This document shows, piece after piece, positions 1 to 8,828 of a DNA stretch of 64,000 nt. A program made the position numbers and the translations under genes. The notes under the pieces are model-generated. The model searched no databases. It saw nothing but the letters and a program-made list of their open reading frames with translations, and was not told the DNA's origin. The DNA is from JAUIIK01 sp041390865 (GTDB taxonomy: Bacteria; Chloroflexota; Chloroflexia; Thermomicrobiales; CFX8). Positions within the stretch are counted from its first letter, which is position 1. Every line of letters starts with the position of its first letter. The stretch covers positions 1-64,000 of the forward strand of contig JAWKPC010000003.1 of assembly GCA_041390865.1 (NCBI GenBank). The letters run 5' to 3'.

Positions 1-402
1 ATGGCCGACGTCGTCCGGGGCCGAGAAGGCGAATACGCGCCTCGCGCCGGCTCGACCGGCTTCTCGAATGGCTTCTTCGAGCAACGCCACCCAGAGCTCT
101 CTCGCAACCTCGTCCGTAGCGTCAACCCGCGGAGATCCGGCCGAGAGAGAGCAGAGATTCCAGCGAAAATTCTCGTCATCTCGCTCGAATACGACCACGC
201 CGCAAAGCTCATCATCGACAGTTGCCACTAACAGGTTGTTGGATACGAGCAGACTGCCCAGCGCGTCCGCAAGGCCGATCGATGCCCCATCGCTACGGAC
301 GTGGCTGTTCCATGGGGCTGCAAGCCAGACGCTTCGCTGGCGCACTCGTCTGATGTTGAGCCAGTCTCGTCGTGACGGCGTCCGTACGGTAAGCGTTGCC
401 AT
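1..402 (-). CDS. GNAT-like acetyltransferase, partial (C-terminus off the window)
   Basis: An open minus-strand frame of 134 codons runs from an ATG at 402 off the left edge of the window, with an AGGA ribosome site just upstream. It starts 25 bases after the recR stop on the same strand, so it is probably co-transcribed with recR. The visible part shows an N-terminal strand, an Arg-rich helix (LNIRRVRQRSVWL), a central beta segment (LLVATVDDELCGVVVFE) and a helix followed by a strand (REAGRAGARRVFAFS). That order resembles the GCN5-related N-acetyltransferase fold. The acetyl-CoA loop is not obvious in the visible part, so family membership is an inference from pattern and no substrate can be named. 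Confidence 0.5.
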   Translation of the reverse strand, partial: MATLTVRTPSRRDWLNIRRVRQRSVWLAAPWNSHVRSDGASIGLADALGSLLVSNNLLVATVDDELCGVVVFERDDENFRWNLCSLSAGSPRVDATDEVARELWVALLEEAIREAGRAGARRVFAFSAPDDVGH

Positions 403-427
403 GACAATTCCTGTTGATCGTTGCCGA

Positions 428-1036
428 CTAGAGTGCCTGACGTCCTGAAAGCGCGCGACCCAGAGTAATTTCGTCAGCGTATTCGAGGTCGCTGCCGACC
501 GGCAAGCCGCTTGCTGGACGGGAAACGGTCAGCGCTCCCCCGCCGATCTGCCGGAGGATATACATCGCCGTCGCTTCGCCCTCGATATTCGGGTTGGTCG
601 CCAGTATGACCTCGCTGGGCCGTTCCTTCTCGATGCGCTCGAACAGCTCCCGCATTCTCAACTGGTCCGGCCCGACGCCGTCAACTGGAGAAATGGCCCC
701 ATGCAGGACGTGGTACAGACCGCGATACTCCCCGGTCCTCTCGAGCGCCAGGACGTCGAGCGGTTCTTCCACAACGCATATCGCGCTGGCATCCCGGGAC
801 TCGTCGCTGCAGAGATTGCAAGGGTCGCTCTCAGTGATATTAAAGCAACGGGAACAGAGCACGATCCGGTCTTTGACCTCGAGAATCGCCTCGGCAAGGC
901 CAAGCGCCTGCTCCCGGGACGCCCGGAGCAGGAAGAATGTCAACCTTGAGGCGGATTTCGGGCCGATACCCGGTAGACGAGCAAATTCGTCGATGAGACG
1001 GCTAACAGGTTCAACGGTGACGTTTCTCGAGCGCAA
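428..1036 (-). CDS. recR: Recombination mediator protein RecR
   Basis: RecR acts with RecO and RecF to load RecA onto single-stranded DNA at gaps. The 202-residue length is normal. The N-terminal helix-hairpin-helix (LPGIGPKSASRLTFFLL) is followed by a four-Cys zinc site (C61, C64, C73, C76) and then the Toprim domain, with VVEEPLDVLALE and the ATNPNIEGEATA segment. The start is a TTG at 1036, chosen because a GGTGGAGG ribosome site lies 7 bases before it; no ATG fits. dnaX and the YbaB gene that often precede recR are absent here. Instead ftsK lies upstream and an acetyltransferase-like gene downstream. Confidence 0.95.
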   Translation of the reverse strand: MRSRNVTVEPVSRLIDEFARLPGIGPKSASRLTFFLLRASREQALGLAEAILEVKDRIVLCSRCFNITESDPCNLCSDESRDASAICVVEEPLDVLALERTGEYRGLYHVLHGAISPVDGVGPDQLRMRELFERIEKERPSEVILATNPNIEGEATAMYILRQIGGGALTVSRPASGLPVGSDLEYADEITLGRALSGRQAL

Positions 1037-1116
1037 ACAATGTCCTCCACCGCATGTGTGTCCAACGGACTTGAGTATAACAATGCGCCATTTTCCAGGA
1101 CGTTCCCCGGGCCGTC

Positions 1117-3260
1117 CTAGTCATCTTCATCGATATGGACGGTACGCGTTCGCGCGCCGTCGGCCGGACCGATCAAACCCTCGTCTTCGAGGGACTCGAT
1201 CAACCGCGCGGCGCGGTTGTATCCAATTCGCAACCGGCGCTGGAGCATCGATGCCGATGCGCTGCCCTGCTTCCGGACGATTTCGATTGCCTGATCCCGC
1301 AAGGGATCTTCATCATCATCCTGCTCCTCGGTCCTGGGGAATTCCGCCCACTCCGTCTCGAACGTCACGCGAGGCTGCTGCTTTCGCCAGAAATTGACGA
1401 TACTGACCAGGTCGCTGTCCGGGATGTACGATCCCTGGACGCGCACGGGCCGTGCCGCGTCCGGCGGGAGATAAAGCATGTCACCCTGCCCGAGCAACCG
1501 CTCTGCGCCAGCCATATCGAGAATTACGCGGCTGTCGGTCAGCGATGTCACAGCGAAGGCGATTCGAGCCGGGACGTTGGCCTTGATCAGCCCGGTCAGG
1601 ACATCGACGGACGGCCGCTGCGTGGCGATCAGCATGTGGATGCCCGTCGCCCGCGCCATCTGGCAGAGACGGGCCAGCAGTGTTTCAACTTCTTCCGGCG
1701 TTGTCATCATCAGGTCGGCAAGCTCATCGATGATCACGACGAGATACGGCAGATCCTCGAGGTCCGGGTCCTCCTGCATTCGGAGCTTGTAGCCATCGAT
1801 GTTGCGAACGCCGAGTTCAGCGAACATCTGGTACCGGCGGTCCATCTCGTGCAACACCATCCGCAGTGCCGAGACGACCTTATCCATCTCGGTGACGATC
1901 GGCCCTTTCAGATGAGGCACATGCTTGTAGCCGACCAGTTCAACCTTTTTCGGATCGATCAGCAGCATCTGAAGTTCGTCCGGCGTTCGGGTCAGCAGGA
2001 ACGTCGCGATGATCGTGTTGATGCAGACACTCTTGCCGGAACCGGTTGCGCCGGCGATCAACAGGTGAGGCATCCGCGCCAGATCGGCGATGATCGGCCT
2101 GCCGTTAACATCCCGGCCGAGCGGCAGCGGGAGCTTCGCTTTGCTTGCTCGCATCTCGGCAGAGTCAACAATGTCCCGGATACCCACCGTAGACACGTCG
2201 GCATTGGGAATCTCGATCCCGACGCGGGCCATCCCCGGCACAGGCGCTTCGATGCGGATGGATGGCGCGGCAAGCGCCAGCGCCAGATCGTTCTGGAGCG
2301 ACGTGATCTTCGAGACCTTGACGCCGTGTCCCGGCTCGATCGCGAATAACGTGACCGCAGGCCCGGGAAACACCTCCCGAACCGTCGCCTCGACTTTGAA
2401 CGACGCCAGGGTCTCTTCGATCCGTTCGGCTTTGGCTTCCAGATCGGACTGGTCGGGGTCCGTCGCCTTGAACGATGTCAGCAGGCTGATCTTTGGCAGC
2501 TTCCAGCCGGTGCCGTCCTTCCCGGGCGACACTTCGCCAATGACGTTCGACGCCGCCTCGGCCACTGCGCGCTTGATCTCGTCGATGCCGCTTTCCTGCT
2601 TGTTTGCCCGAATGATCGGTCTGCTCCGGCTTTCGGCAGGGTCATCCGCTTCCGGCTCCGGTAGCGCCGAGGTGTCCGGTATGCGCGTCGTCCCGGTCGC
2701 GAACTGCTCGGTTCCATACTCTTCGTAGCTTTCGCTGCCGGAGCGTATTCGCCGCCAGGAATCGCGCAGCGATCGGCTATCCGTCCCGGTCACCAGCACG
2801 ACGCCGACAACACCGGTCGCGAACAGCAGAATTGCCGTCGCAACCTCGCCGGCGAGTGCCATCAACATCGCCGTGACGATTTCGCCGATCCAGCCTCCGG
2901 CATCCTGCCAGTCAGCATCCGGCCTGGATAGCGTCAGCAGGCCGACGATTGCCAGGCTGAGCACTGACCCGCCAAATAGCCTCGCGCGCGATCTCCCGGA
3001 TCGTCCGCTCGCCAGATCTCGACTGCCAGGATCGCCAGACCCATCGGAACCGCAAGCGCGGCTCGCCCTACCGTGGCTCTAAGCACGTCCGCAAACGAAC
3101 CGAGCAGCGCTGCGTCGGTCTGCCCGACCATCGGCAAGGTCAGAATCACCGCTCCAATGAACAGGAGAAACGCGAGGATCTCTTCCTTGAGTCTGGATGG
3201 GATCGATATCGTGCGCACCAACCGGCCAACCCAGGTTGACTGTCGGTCCTCGCTCAGCAT
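1117..3260 (-). CDS. ftsK: DNA translocase FtsK/SpoIIIE, interrupted by one apparent frameshift
   Basis: This is a membrane-anchored hexameric DNA pump that clears chromosome DNA from the division septum. The first frame (3260 to about 3000) encodes the N-terminal membrane segments, such as ILAFLLFIGAVILTLPMVG. The second frame (about 3010 to 1117) carries one more membrane region, an acidic linker, Walker A GATGSGKS (about 2052-2029), Walker B LVVIIDELADLMM, and the C-terminal winged-helix gamma domain (QRRLRIGYNRAARLIE). The two frames join near 2985-3005, around a run of G in gatccggga; one base gained or lost there restores a continuous protein of about 710 residues. A sequencing error is the likeliest cause. 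The downstream neighbour is recR. Confidence 0.9.
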
Positions 3261-3363
3261 TCCGATGGTCTGGCCTTTCGCTCGTATCCGCCGACGGGCG
3301 GCTCACGACAGAAGTGTACGGACACTTTACGCGGGTCGCTGCCTGATAGTCAAGCTGCGCAAA

Positions 3364-3987
3364 CTAGAACAGGCTCATCTGCTCGGCGTCGTTCTCGTCG
3401 TCTTCTTGTCCCGCTCCACCCTGCATCGCCTCTTCGAGGATCAGCGGAAGTTTCTTGAAATCAGCCTGGACCACGGCACGAAGCGAGGGCTGGTGCAGCG
3501 CCGCGGCCGGATGGTACATCGGCACGACGACCCGATTATCGAACGTGCGGTGTTTTCCGTGGATTCTTGATATCCGCTCATTGCCAAACCAGCGCGACAT
3601 CGAATGCCGCCCGAGTGTGACGATCATCTTCGGGTCGAGAAGTTCGATCTGCCGATCGAGATACTGAGAGCAGGCTTCGATTTCATCCGGCAGGGGATCT
3701 CGATTGCCCGGCGGCCTGCACTTTACGATGTTTGTAATGAAGACGCTCTCACGATCCCAACCGATCGACTCGAGCATGTCGTTCAGGAACTTTCCGGAAT
3801 TTCCAACGAAGGGGAGTCCCTGCTTGTCCTCATTCATGCCCGGGGCTTCGCCGATGAACACGACGTCCGCATCACTAGCGCCATCTCCCGGAACGGCCAG
3901 CGTTCGACCTCGATGCAGCTCACAGTCAGTGCATACGCGTACTTCGGACGCGATCAGGCTAAGTTCCTGGTCTCGTTCATCGCTCAT
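3364..3987 (-). CDS. Uracil-DNA glycosylase, family 4 ([4Fe-4S])
   Basis: The enzyme removes uracil from DNA as the first step of base excision repair. Its 207 residues show the family-4 signature: GEAPG at 46-50, four cysteines suited to an iron-sulfur cluster (C19, C22, C90, C106) and the C-terminal MYHPAAAL motif holding the catalytic His. The tail is acidic (EDDENDAEQ). The ATG at 3987 overlaps the stop of the upstream exonuclease/GIY-YIG gene by four bases (ATGA), which implies translational coupling and a joint role in DNA repair. Confidence 0.93.
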   Translation of the reverse strand: MSDERDQELSLIASEVRVCTDCELHRGRTLAVPGDGASDADVVFIGEAPGMNEDKQGLPFVGNSGKFLNDMLESIGWDRESVFITNIVKCRPPGNRDPLPDEIEACSQYLDRQIELLDPKMIVTLGRHSMSRWFGNERISRIHGKHRTFDNRVVVPMYHPAAALHQPSLRAVVQADFKKLPLILEEAMQGGAGQEDDENDAEQMSLF

Positions 3988-5951
3988 TCATCCTCCTTGT
4001 CTTCCGGATCGTCCGCTATCTCGGTGTTCAACGGTTCGACCTCGAGTATCTTTACCGCCACATCTTCAGCGGCATCCTCATCATTCCAGCGTACGAAGGC
4101 TTCTGCCGATCCATACAACCGGATCCAGCGAGATATGATCGAGGCCTCATCGACGGTGTGGTGCGTCATCGACAGGCGCTCGTCCTGTCCGATCGTCCGT
4201 TCCCGAATCTTCTCGAGCCGTCCGGCGATATCGCAAAAGTCGACTCCCGCCGCGATATCAAGGCAAGCCCATCTGACGCCCCGCACCAGATACCAGACCT
4301 GGCGCTCGAACCCTTCGCGTCCGGGTAAAACGATCAACAAGTGGCCGGCTCGTGCAACCACGTCGAGCTTGCCCTGCTCTAACGAGAGGCGGTCGAGGCG
4401 CTTGATCTGGTCTCTGAGCTTCCTGGCCCGTTCGAAATCCTGATTTTCCGCCGCCTGCTCGAGCTTCGCGTGAATCAACGGCAACAGTCGGTGCTGGTCA
4501 CCCTCCAGGAAACCGACCACTTCATTGACCAGTCCACGGTACTCGTCGGCGTCGGCCTTCAGGACGCAGGGACCGAGGCATCGCCGAAGACTCAATTCGA
4601 TACAGGGAGTCCCGTACGATCTGGAGGTGCGGAACGAGCGCTTACACGATCGCAACGGCAGCACGTCGTTGATAAGACGTACGGCGTCCCGTGCGTGCCG
4701 GGCGCTCTTGAAGGGTCCGTAATATCTCGCTCCATCCGGGCGATGATCCTTCGAGAGCGTGACCGTCGGCCAGGGATTCGACACGTCCACGCGGATATAA
4801 ACGTACTGTTCCGCGTTCCGCTGCTGTGAGTTGAATCGAGGCCGGTAGCGCCGGATGAGCTGAGACTCGAGGACGAGCGCTTCGAGCTCGGAGCCGGTCG
4901 TCTCGACGTCTATGCGGCTGATCGATTCGAGCAAGCCGTCCATCTTGCGGGTGTAGCCGAGCGGCTGGGAGTAGTACGAACCGAGGCGCTTCCGCAGGTT
5001 CTTGGCCTTGCCAACGTAGATCACCCGGTCGTTGTTGTCGCGCATGATGTAGACACCGGGAAGGTGCGGAACTCCGTCGAGATGAGACGTGTCGAGAACC
5101 GAGCGCCCTCGACTGACGCTTCGATGTGCCGGTCGCCGGTTGCGCCGGGATGCGGCGAGGCTGGAAAGCGTCTCGAGCGAGCCGTCGCCGTCCTCGATCG
5201 CCTGGTCTCGAAGAATCGATAAAACGCCAAGCGTCGATTCCGCATCCGCGACGGCCCGGTGGGCCTCGGATTGCTTGATGCCCAGGTGGCGTGATACCTC
5301 AGTCAGGCTCAACCGGCGAAGATCGGTCAGCATCGCGTCGGCAAGAGCCAGCGTGTCCAGCGACTGATTGATCAACTTCGGCTGACCGCAGCGGGCGAGC
5401 TCGGCATTCAAGAAATTGATGTCGAAGTTAACGTTGTGCCCGACAATGAGCTGTTCCCCGATCAACTCCAGTATCGTCGGCGCAATCGAGGCGAAACGCG
5501 GCGCCGAAGCGACCATCAGATCGTCGATACCGGTCAGCCTTGAAATCTGGCGCGGTATTCGCCGTTCCGGGTTCACCAACGACGACCAGACCATCTTCTC
5601 GCCCTTATCCGAAACGCGGATCACCGCCACCTCGGTGATACGGTGGTGGCGCGGTTTCAGGCCAGTCGTCTCGACGTCGACGACAACGAATTCGGCGGGA
5701 AACGACTTCTGCTCGGTGGGCCGCTTCGTTCGCCAGATGCCGTCTGGTCCGAGGCTGAGGCGGGCGTTTTCGGAGAGCACGCTCCGCAGCAGATCCCGCC
5801 AGAGCGCCGGAGAGGTGGAAGAACCGAACACATGGCCGACCAGCATGTCCTCCGGCACGCCCTCCGGGCGCTCGGCGACGAACGCGAGTGCACGCTCGAC
5901 TAGCGCGTCGTATCGCTGCGGCGGGGCTGGGTTCTGATCGACGGATTCCAA
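3984..5951 (-). CDS. DEDDh exonuclease fused to a GIY-YIG (UvrC N-terminal/Cho-like) endonuclease
   Basis: This 655-residue fusion has three recognisable parts. A short N-terminal helical region (1-90) precedes a DnaQ-like 3'-5' exonuclease, with VVVDVETTG (DxE), NVNFDINFL and HRAVADAES supplying the acidic and His residues. A GIY-YIG nuclease follows at about 295-380 (GVYIMRDNNDRVIYVGKAKNL), then a Cys-containing region and a UVR helix (QDFERARKLRDQIKRL) as in UvrC. The UvrC C-terminal RNase H-like incision domain is missing, as in Cho. Similar fusions are known in actinobacteria and other phyla. It probably makes the 3' incision and trims ends in repair; that role is inferred. It heads the operon with the uracil-DNA glycosylase. 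Confidence 0.9.
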   Translation of the reverse strand: MESVDQNPAPPQRYDALVERALAFVAERPEGVPEDMLVGHVFGSSTSPALWRDLLRSVLSENARLSLGPDGIWRTKRPTEQKSFPAEFVVVDVETTGLKPRHHRITEVAVIRVSDKGEKMVWSSLVNPERRIPRQISRLTGIDDLMVASAPRFASIAPTILELIGEQLIVGHNVNFDINFLNAELARCGQPKLINQSLDTLALADAMLTDLRRLSLTEVSRHLGIKQSEAHRAVADAESTLGVLSILRDQAIEDGDGSLETLSSLAASRRNRRPAHRSVSRGRSVLDTSHLDGVPHLPGVYIMRDNNDRVIYVGKAKNLRKRLGSYYSQPLGYTRKMDGLLESISRIDVETTGSELEALVLESQLIRRYRPRFNSQQRNAEQYVYIRVDVSNPWPTVTLSKDHRPDGARYYGPFKSARHARDAVRLINDVLPLRSCKRSFRTSRSYGTPCIELSLRRCLGPCVLKADADEYRGLVNEVVGFLEGDQHRLLPLIHAKLEQAAENQDFERARKLRDQIKRLDRLSLEQGKLDVVARAGHLLIVLPGREGFERQVWYLVRGVRWACLDIAAGVDFCDIAGRLEKIRERTIGQDERLSMTHHTVDEASIISRWIRLYGSAEAFVRWNDEDAAEDVAVKILEVEPLNTEIADDPEDKEDE

Positions 5952-6029
5952 ACGCGCCCTGTGCTCCCTGATCGAAAACTAAGACAGCGAGTATACGCCA
6001 GATGCGAACGTATGTCCGTACACCTATGC

Positions 6030-6035
6030 TATACT
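6030..6035 (+). promoter_or_regulatory. Possible -10 element for ligA
   Basis: TATACT lies 79 bases before the ligA start in the 162-base divergent spacer between the nuclease fusion and ligA. No good -35 hexamer was seen at the right distance, so this is weak. Nothing else was recognised in the spacer. Confidence 0.3.
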
Positions 6036-6113
6036 GTCGCCCCCGATTGTGACAGCGAGACAACGGCAGCGATCGGGTGAACCTCCCGGACATGGACAGG
6101 AGATGTAACGCTC

Positions 6114-8141
6114 GTGACCGGCACAACGACTGTCGAGCAGCGGATCAACGCACTGCGCGACGAAATCCGCGAACACAATTACAACTACTACGTCCTGAAC
6201 AATCCAACTATCTCCGACGCCGAATGGGATCAACTGTTCCACGAGCTCAGGGACCTCGAGGAACAGCATCCGGAGTTCCAGACTGACGAATCCCCGACGC
6301 AGTCGGTCGGCGCGCCACCGTCGGGAGCGTTCGCCGAGGTGCGGCATGAAGTGCCCATGCTCTCCCTCAGTAACGTCTTCACTCATGAGGAACTGGAATC
6401 CTGGATCGACCGGGTCTACGCGCTGGCCGGCCATGATGACCTGGACTTCACGATCGAGCCGAAGATCGACGGCGTCGCGGGTAGTTTCCTTTACGAGAAC
6501 GGACGGTTCGTGCGTGGCGCGACCCGGGGCGACGGCCGGGTCGGGGAAGACGTCACGTCCAACATGCGATCGATCATCGATCTTCCAGAGACCTTGAGCG
6601 ACAGCCCGCCGAACGTCCTGGAAATTCGCGGCGAGGTCTACATGCGGCGGTCCGAATTCGACAGAATGAACGAGGAGCGCCAGGCTGCGGACGAGACTCC
6701 GTTCGCAAACCCGAGGAATACAACCTCTGGCGCATTGCGCCAGATCCACCAGACTTCAGAGGTCGAAAAACCGCTCAGGGTCTTCGGCTACGCCGTCGGC
6801 CGGGGGGCGGAAAATGTGCCGTATCGCCATTCAGAATACATAGCCGCTCTCGAGTCATTTTCGTTTCCAATATCGCCAAATTTCCAGGTCTGCTCGTCGG
6901 CGGACGAGATCTGGAGCGTCTATGAGAACTGGCTCGAGAACCGCGAAGATCTGGACTTCGATATCGACGGCATCGTGATCAAGGTCAATGACACCCGGCT
7001 CTACGGCGAGATCGGGTCCGTCGCCCGCGAGCCCCGCTGGGCGACCGCTTTGAAGTTCCCGGCACTCCAGGCGCGAACCCGGCTCGTAGACATCGAGATT
7101 AACGTCGGCCGCACCGGTTCCCTGAACCCGCTGGCCAGACTTGAACCGGTCCAGGTCGGTGGGGTCACCATCAGCCGCGCGACGCTTCACAACCAGGACG
7201 AGATCGAACGTCTCGGCGTCAAGATCGGCGACATCGTCCTCATCCAGCGGGCAGGCGACGTCATCCCCAAGATTGTTTCCGTCGTGACCGATGAGCGCGA
7301 TGGCAGCGAGCGCGACTTCATCTGGCCGGAACGTTGCCCGGTCTGCGATTCTCGGATCGAACGCGTGGAAGGGGAGGCCCACTGGTACTGTGTCAACACT
7401 TCCTGTCCGGCCCAACTTCGTGAATCGCTCACCCACTTTGTCTCCCGCGGCGCGATGGACATCGAGGGACTCGGCGGCAAACTCGTCAGCCGGTTCATCG
7501 ATGAGGGATTGATCGCCGGCATCCCGGACATCTACGACCTCGATTGGGAGGCTGTTGCAAACCTCGAGGGTCTCGGCGAGCGAAGCGCCAGCAATCTCCG
7601 GAGATCCGTGGAAGCCAGCAAAGACCAGCCCCTGTCCCGATTGCTCTTCGCACTCGGGATTCGCCACGTCGGCGCCCAAACCGCAGAGTTGCTCGTCGAA
7701 CGATTCCGCTCGATCGAGCGTCTGAAGACAGCTTCTGCCGAAGAAATCGAGGCGGTTGACGGCGTTGGCCCGGTCATCGCTCAATCCGTCTACGACTGGT
7801 TTCAGGAACCGCACAACATCGAACTGGTCGAAGCCCTCGCCCGTCTGGGGGTCAACATCGATGAGGGCGGAGAGGACGAGGAGGATCTGACCGATCCCCG
7901 ATGGGACGGCTTGACCGTCGTCCTTACCGGCAGGCTGGAGCAGCTCACCCGAGACGACGCGACAAATCTCCTGAAGCGTGCCGGTGCCCGCGTCACCTCA
8001 TCGGTTTCAAGCAAGACATCCCTCGTCGTTGCCGGGGAAGACGCCGGCAGCAAAGCAGCGAAGGCACAAGAGCTCGATATCGAGATTATCGACGAAGCCG
8101 AATTCCTCCGAAGGATCGACTTCACCCCGAACGGTGCCTGA
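6114..8141 (+). CDS. ligA: NAD-dependent DNA ligase LigA
   Basis: LigA seals nicks in replication and repair using NAD+. The 675 residues contain, in order, the Ia domain with its conserved Tyr pair (HNYNYYVLNN), the adenylation domain with KIDG and Lys117 as nucleophile, the OB fold, a Cys4 zinc finger (CPVC then CVNTSCP), helix-hairpin-helix repeats (LEGLGERSASNL and VDGVGPVIAQSV) and a C-terminal BRCT domain. The GTG at 6114 was chosen because ACAGGAG lies about 11 bases upstream and the protein then begins at the usual family position. It is transcribed away from the repair operon at 1-6 kb and converges on pyrE. Confidence 0.97.
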   Translation: MTGTTTVEQRINALRDEIREHNYNYYVLNNPTISDAEWDQLFHELRDLEEQHPEFQTDESPTQSVGAPPSGAFAEVRHEVPMLSLSNVFTHEELESWIDRVYALAGHDDLDFTIEPKIDGVAGSFLYENGRFVRGATRGDGRVGEDVTSNMRSIIDLPETLSDSPPNVLEIRGEVYMRRSEFDRMNEERQAADETPFANPRNTTSGALRQIHQTSEVEKPLRVFGYAVGRGAENVPYRHSEYIAALESFSFPISPNFQVCSSADEIWSVYENWLENREDLDFDIDGIVIKVNDTRLYGEIGSVAREPRWATALKFPALQARTRLVDIEINVGRTGSLNPLARLEPVQVGGVTISRATLHNQDEIERLGVKIGDIVLIQRAGDVIPKIVSVVTDERDGSERDFIWPERCPVCDSRIERVEGEAHWYCVNTSCPAQLRESLTHFVSRGAMDIEGLGGKLVSRFIDEGLIAGIPDIYDLDWEAVANLEGLGERSASNLRRSVEASKDQPLSRLLFALGIRHVGAQTAELLVERFRSIERLKTASAEEIEAVDGVGPVIAQSVYDWFQEPHNIELVEALARLGVNIDEGGEDEEDLTDPRWDGLTVVLTGRLEQLTRDDATNLLKRAGARVTSSVSSKTSLVVAGEDAGSKAAKAQELDIEIIDEAEFLRRIDFTPNGA

Positions 8142-8223
8142 ACGAACACCGATCACTGTCGGTCGATCATCGTCCTCGTTCGCTTTCGACGACCTGCGTG
8201 GTTTTGTCCTTGGCAAGCGTCCG

Positions 8224-8817
8224 CTATGTTGCCGAAGGGACGGCAGTTGTACCCGGCTTGGAGATGGGAATATCTTCGAGCCAATCGGGGATGTCATCGA
8301 CCGCCCAGGTCTCGATGTCCAGCTCCGCCAGAGCAACGAGCGGGACCCCGAAGTCGACCTTGCCGCCGGAACGGTCAACCAGTAACGCGACGGCCAGGAC
8401 CTGGGCTTCCACCTTTTCCAGCGCATCGAGTGTCGCCTGGACGGATCCACCGGTCGTCATGATGTCGTCGACGACCAGAACCCGCTTGCCCGATTCGATC
8501 ACAGTGCCGCGTTTGAACTCCCGTTCGGATGATCCTTCGCTGACGCGCTCGGCATACGCCGCCGGAAGTCCGAGCTGGCGAGCAAGCTCGAACGCCAGAA
8601 GGATTCCGCCGGTCGTCGGACCGGCGATCAGATCGACCTCCGTATGCTGTCCCAGCATTGCGATCAACTCGGAGCAAGCCCGCTCGGTTGCCCGCGGCTG
8701 TCGCAGTAGATCGAACTTCTCGACGTACTGATCGCTGTGACGCCCGGAGGCAAGGACGAAGTGTCCCTGTTTGAGAGCTCCCACGCGGCGGAGCTCGGCC
8801 AGGAAATCGTAAGCCAC
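8224..8817 (-). CDS. pyrE: Orotate phosphoribosyltransferase PyrE
   Basis: PyrE joins orotate and PRPP to make OMP, the fifth step of UMP synthesis. The 197 residues carry the PRPP-binding loop VLVVDDIMTTGGS and an upstream IAGPTTGGI segment. The start is GTG at 8817, with AGGGAGGG five bases before it; a longer frame that reads back into carB was rejected. It is the last gene of pyrC-carA-carB-pyrE, 11 bases after the carB stop, so co-transcription is nearly certain. pyrB, pyrD, pyrF and pyrR are not in this window. Confidence 0.95.
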   Translation of the reverse strand: MAYDFLAELRRVGALKQGHFVLASGRHSDQYVEKFDLLRQPRATERACSELIAMLGQHTEVDLIAGPTTGGILLAFELARQLGLPAAYAERVSEGSSEREFKRGTVIESGKRVLVVDDIMTTGGSVQATLDALEKVEAQVLAVALLVDRSGGKVDFGVPLVALAELDIETWAVDDIPDWLEDIPISKPGTTAVPSAT

Positions 8818-8828
8818 GTCGACCCTCC

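Noticed and set aside
1135..2349. A 404-codon plus-strand frame
   Set aside because: It is antisense to ftsK, rich in Arg, His and Asp, with no family resemblance. It is a GC-rich shadow frame.
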